The position numbers were made by a program, and so were the translations under genes. Below the pieces are notes generated by a model. The model searched no databases and had not been told where the DNA came from. It saw only the letters and a list, made by a program, of their open reading frames with translations. Positions 61,425 to 64,000 of a stretch of DNA of 64,000 nt are shown in pieces. Position 1 is the stretch's first letter. Each line of letters opens with the position of its first letter. The stretch covers positions 930,001 to 994,000 of the forward strand of contig JACPYL010000010.1 in assembly GCA_016196065.1 (NCBI GenBank). Direction: 5' to 3'. Origin of the DNA: Acidobacteriota bacterium. Lineage in GTDB: Bacteria > Acidobacteriota > Terriglobia > Terriglobales > Acidobacteriaceae.

Positions 61425-62828
61425 ATGAAAATATCAGTGATTGGCGCCGGATACGTTGGCCTGACTACGGCCGCGTGTCTGGCGGAAATCGGGCACCACG
61501 TCCGTTGCGCGGACAACGACGAAAGCAAACTGTCGCTTCTGCGGAGCGGGCAGGTGCCGTTTTTCGAACCTCATCTCGAAGAACTGGTAGCCGCGAACAC
61601 AAAAGCGGGACGGCTTCGATTCCATTCCACCGAAGAAGCGGTCTTGGGCGCGGATGCGATCTTTATCTGCGTGGGCACACCGCCGCTCGAGAACGGCGAC
61701 GCCGATCTCTCGGCGGTTGCCAACGTCGCGCGCACGATCGGCCAGCTTTCGTCGGGATCATGTCTGGTGATTGAGAAGAGCACCGTTCCGGTGCAGACCG
61801 GGCAGCAACTGAAGAAGCAACTGATGCGCTATTCGCGTCCCGATCTGCGCTGCGATCTGGTGTCGAATCCCGAGTTCCTGCGCGAGGGTTCGGCGATTGA
61901 GGACTTTTTTCATCCCGAACGAATCGTGATCGGGGTGGAGCGCGACGAGGTGGCGGCGAAAATGCGCGAAATTTATCGTCCCGTACTCGAGCAGAGCTTT
62001 ACCTGCGCGGTGCACAGGGAATGTCCTTCGCGAACCGCGCCGGCCTGGGTGGTGACGGACACTAATTCCGCGGAATTGATCAAACATGCATCGAATTCAT
62101 TTCTGGCCATGAAGATTTCGTTCATCAACATGGTCGCGAACCTGTGCGAAGCGGTGGGCGCGGACGTCACCAAGGTCGCGCTCGGCATGGGTCTGGATGC
62201 GCGCATCGGGCCTTCGTTTTTGAATCCGGGGATTGGCTTCGGAGGATTTTGTTTTCCGAAAGATGTCCAGGCTTTCGTTCGCATCGCGGAAAAAGCGGGC
62301 TGCGATTTTTCTCTTTTGAAAGAAGTGGAGAAAATCAATCACGCCCGCATCGAGCATTGCGTCGCGATGTTGCGGAACGAACTGTGGGTGCTCCGCGGAC
62401 GCAAGATCGCGATTTTAGGCCTGGCGTTTAAGCCGAATACCGATGACGTCCGTTTCGCTCCCGCGCTGGAACTGGCGCGCGCGCTGATTCGCGAAGGTGC
62501 GGTGGTGAGTGCGTACGATCCGCAGGCGGGCGAAAAAGCGAAATCTGTGTTGCCGGAGATTCGGTACGTCGCTAATGCGTACGAGGCAGCTGAAGATGTG
62601 GAGGCGATCGTCATCGCGACCGAGTGGCCGGAATTTCGCGATCTCGACTGGGCGCGGCTGCGCTCGATCGTCCAGCGTCCGCTGATTGTCGACGGGCGCA
62701 ACATGTTCGATCCCGCCGCCATGACGGCTCACGGATTTCACTATCTCAGCATCGGCCGCAAGCCGGCGTTCAACGCCGGAGAAGAAGTCGCCCGGGACAA
62801 GCGTGTTGACCCCGTGGTCGCGCACTAG
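61425..62828 (+). CDS. ugd: UDP-glucose/UDP-sugar 6-dehydrogenase
   Basis: The enzyme oxidises C6 of a UDP-sugar to a uronic acid with NAD in two steps. The 467-residue protein has the NAD-binding GAGYVGLTTAACLAEIGHH, the catalytic Cys in GFGGFCFPKDVQAF and a lysine region SNSFLAMKISFIN. The ATG at 61425 has GAGGG eight bases upstream and gives the family start MKISVIGAGYVG; the ATG at 61389 overlaps the aminotransferase stop and adds 12 residues. The exact UDP-sugar (glucose or GlcNAc) is unknown. Confidence 0.92.
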   Translation: MKISVIGAGYVGLTTAACLAEIGHHVRCADNDESKLSLLRSGQVPFFEPHLEELVAANTKAGRLRFHSTEEAVLGADAIFICVGTPPLENGDADLSAVANVARTIGQLSSGSCLVIEKSTVPVQTGQQLKKQLMRYSRPDLRCDLVSNPEFLREGSAIEDFFHPERIVIGVERDEVAAKMREIYRPVLEQSFTCAVHRECPSRTAPAWVVTDTNSAELIKHASNSFLAMKISFINMVANLCEAVGADVTKVALGMGLDARIGPSFLNPGIGFGGFCFPKDVQAFVRIAEKAGCDFSLLKEVEKINHARIEHCVAMLRNELWVLRGRKIAILGLAFKPNTDDVRFAPALELARALIREGAVVSAYDPQAGEKAKSVLPEIRYVANAYEAAEDVEAIVIATEWPEFRDLDWARLRSIVQRPLIVDGRNMFDPAAMTAHGFHYLSIGRKPAFNAGEEVARDKRVDPVVAH

Positions 62829-62858
62829 GCTCTGACCTACGACACGCATTGGATTCCT

Positions 62859-63728
62859 ATGACCCCGCGTTACGTATTGATCACGCCCGCCCGCAACGAG
62901 GCCCGCTTTCTCGGACTCACAATCGAGTCGGTGGCGGCGCAGACCCTGCGTCCGCTGCGCTGGGTGATTGTCAGCGATGGATCGACCGATGGGACCGATG
63001 AGATTGTCCTCCAGGCAGCGGAACGCAATCCCTGGATTGAGTTAGTCCGCATGCCGGAACGCCAGGAGCGCAACTTTGCTGGCAAAGTCCACGCGTTTAA
63101 TGCTGGCTACGCACGGATGCAGGATCTGGAGTGGGAATTTGTTGGCAGCCTCGATGCGGATATCACTTTCGAGCCTGACTACCTGGCCTTCTTGCTCGGC
63201 AAAGCTCAAGAAGATCAGACCCTTGGTTTGGTAGGAACTCCGTTCCAAGAGACGTCTGGCGAATCCTACGACTATCGATTTGTAAATATCGAGCACGTTT
63301 CCGGTGCCTGCCAGATATTCCGGCGCGAGTGCTTCACTGCGATCGGCGGCTACATGGCAGTGAAGGGTGGATCCATCGATCACATCGCGGTTATCACCGC
63401 GCGGATGAAGGGATGGAAGACCCGGACGTTTACTGAAAAATTCTGTTTGCATCATCGCGAAATGGGCACAGCGCAGCAGGGCGTGGTGCGCTCACGTTTC
63501 CTGTACGGAGCCAAGGACTATCGAATTGGCAACCATCCGCTCTGGGAAGCGTTTCGTACGATCTACCAGATGCGCAAACGTCCATGGATTGTCGGCGGCG
63601 CCGCCTTGGGGTCAGGCTATCTCTGGGCATGGATCACCGGCATCGAAAGGCCTGTGTCGGGAGAATTGATGGAGTTCCACCGCCATGAGCAGATGCAGCG
63701 GCTGAAGAAATTCGTAAGAGTTGGATAA
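62859..63728 (+). CDS. Family 2 glycosyltransferase
   Basis: This inverting glycosyltransferase of 289 residues has the GT-A fold: YVLITPARNEARFLGLTIES, VSDGSTDGT, and the DxD motif SLDADITFEPDYL. A later EHVSGACQIFRRECF fits the acceptor region. The donor and acceptor are unknown. There is only one short hydrophobic region near the C-terminus (GGAALGSGYLWAWI), so it may be peripheral to the membrane. The start is the first ATG after a 30-base gap. Confidence 0.9.
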   Translation: MTPRYVLITPARNEARFLGLTIESVAAQTLRPLRWVIVSDGSTDGTDEIVLQAAERNPWIELVRMPERQERNFAGKVHAFNAGYARMQDLEWEFVGSLDADITFEPDYLAFLLGKAQEDQTLGLVGTPFQETSGESYDYRFVNIEHVSGACQIFRRECFTAIGGYMAVKGGSIDHIAVITARMKGWKTRTFTEKFCLHHREMGTAQQGVVRSRFLYGAKDYRIGNHPLWEAFRTIYQMRKRPWIVGGAALGSGYLWAWITGIERPVSGELMEFHRHEQMQRLKKFVRVG

Positions 63729-63794
63729 GACCTCGGGAACTCCCGGGCCCCATCGTCCGCCGAAATGCGTCTAATCTAATTTCGATTTGGTGCT

Positions 63795-64000
63795 ATGACT
63801 CATTTGACCCTAGTCCTAGAAAGACTGATTACTTACGTATCGACGCTCGGCGGCACCATCCTGGGGCCGGCGACTTTCCACGGGGCGGAGACTGAACTGG
63901 CTACGGACTCCTCGGACGTTCTCGGGAACAATGCCTCTCATAGTTCTGGCTTCCTGGTCCTGAACGCCGATGATTGGGGACGAGATGCTAACACCACCGA
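63795..64000 (+). CDS. ChbG/HpnK-type deacetylase, start only (cut by window edge)
   Basis: Only about 68 codons are in the window. After a poorly conserved 50-residue start, the reading FLVLNADDWGRDANTT matches the N-terminal NADD(F/W)G motif of the ChbG/HpnK (YdjC-like) family; the Asp pair binds the metal. Members remove acetyl groups from oligosaccharides or lipid-linked sugars, so it may trim the polymer. The start ATG at 63795 has no obvious ribosome binding site and the true start may be downstream. The rest lies outside the window. Confidence 0.6.
   Translation, partial: MTHLTLVLERLITYVSTLGGTILGPATFHGAETELATDSSDVLGNNASHSSGFLVLNADDWGRDANTT

Noticed and set aside
1-64000. tRNA, rRNA, CRISPR, insertion sequence or phage in the window
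   Set aside because: I saw no cloverleaf with a TTCGA loop, no regular repeat-spacer array and no transposase or integrase reading. A tRNAscan or BLAST would be needed to be sure.

Overview
The window looks like a chromosomal segment of an Acidobacteriota bacterium (class Terriglobia, Koribacter/Terriglobales-like). This rests on the protein styles: DUF5916 barrel proteins, fused homocysteine methyltransferase/methylenetetrahydrofolate reductase, TonB-type kinase fusions, many secreted esterases and peptidases. It also rests on frequent TTG/GTG starts with good ribosome binding sites and on the many palindromic repeats between genes. The taxonomic call is inference; no rRNA is present. I saw no tRNA, rRNA, CRISPR array, phage or transposase.

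Layout. 1-4266 (minus): the protein quality-control cluster tig-clpP-clpX-lon (lon runs off the left edge). 4.5-14 kb: housekeeping and accessory genes, including a family-5 uracil-DNA glycosylase, an ECF sigma/anti-sigma pair, murB, a bacilliredoxin, a DUF5916 outer-membrane protein and a short-chain dehydrogenase. 14.3-28 kb: a secreted repeat protein, a Fis-type regulator, cvpA, purC, a carboxylesterase preceded by the relic of a second one, smc, a short-chain prenyl synthase, xseB, and the methionine/folate fusion enzyme. 27.7-35.4 kb: a patatin, a surface lipoprotein, a penicillin-acylase-family hydrolase and an S9 peptidase. 35.6-38.7 kb (plus): a complete pqqABCDE operon, including the 25-residue PqqA peptide gene. 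38.8-41 kb: a Fur-family regulator, a zinc-ribbon membrane protein and fabH. 41-46.5 kb (minus): a central-carbon run PPOX-gap-pgk-macro domain-tpiA-purQ. 46.6-49.2 kb: a pseudokinase-TonB fusion, facing a LuxR-type regulator with a defective receiver.

49.8-64 kb (plus) is an exopolysaccharide locus that continues past the right edge. A 667-base AT-rich leader is followed by a NusG-like antiterminator, a degenerate sigma-54-activator-like AAA+ protein, Wza-type export protein, outer-membrane barrel, Wzz/GumC chain-length protein, ExeA-type ATPase, BY-kinase, initiating sugar-phosphate transferase, a UDP-sugar set (Gfo/Idh oxidoreductase, hexapeptide acetyltransferase, DegT aminotransferase, UDP-glucose dehydrogenase), a GT2 glycosyltransferase and the start of a ChbG/HpnK deacetylase. 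Together they would make an N-acylated amino-sugar or uronic-acid-containing polymer, put the first sugar on undecaprenyl phosphate, and export it through a Wzx/Wzy- or synthase-type route.

Most noteworthy: several signalling proteins that have lost catalytic or phospho-acceptor residues, a macro-domain gene wedged by overlap into the glycolytic operon, interleaved inverted repeats with H-type pseudoknot geometry before gap, a decayed esterase tail fused by an ATGA overlap to its intact paralogue, and at least five different families of intergenic fold-back repeats.
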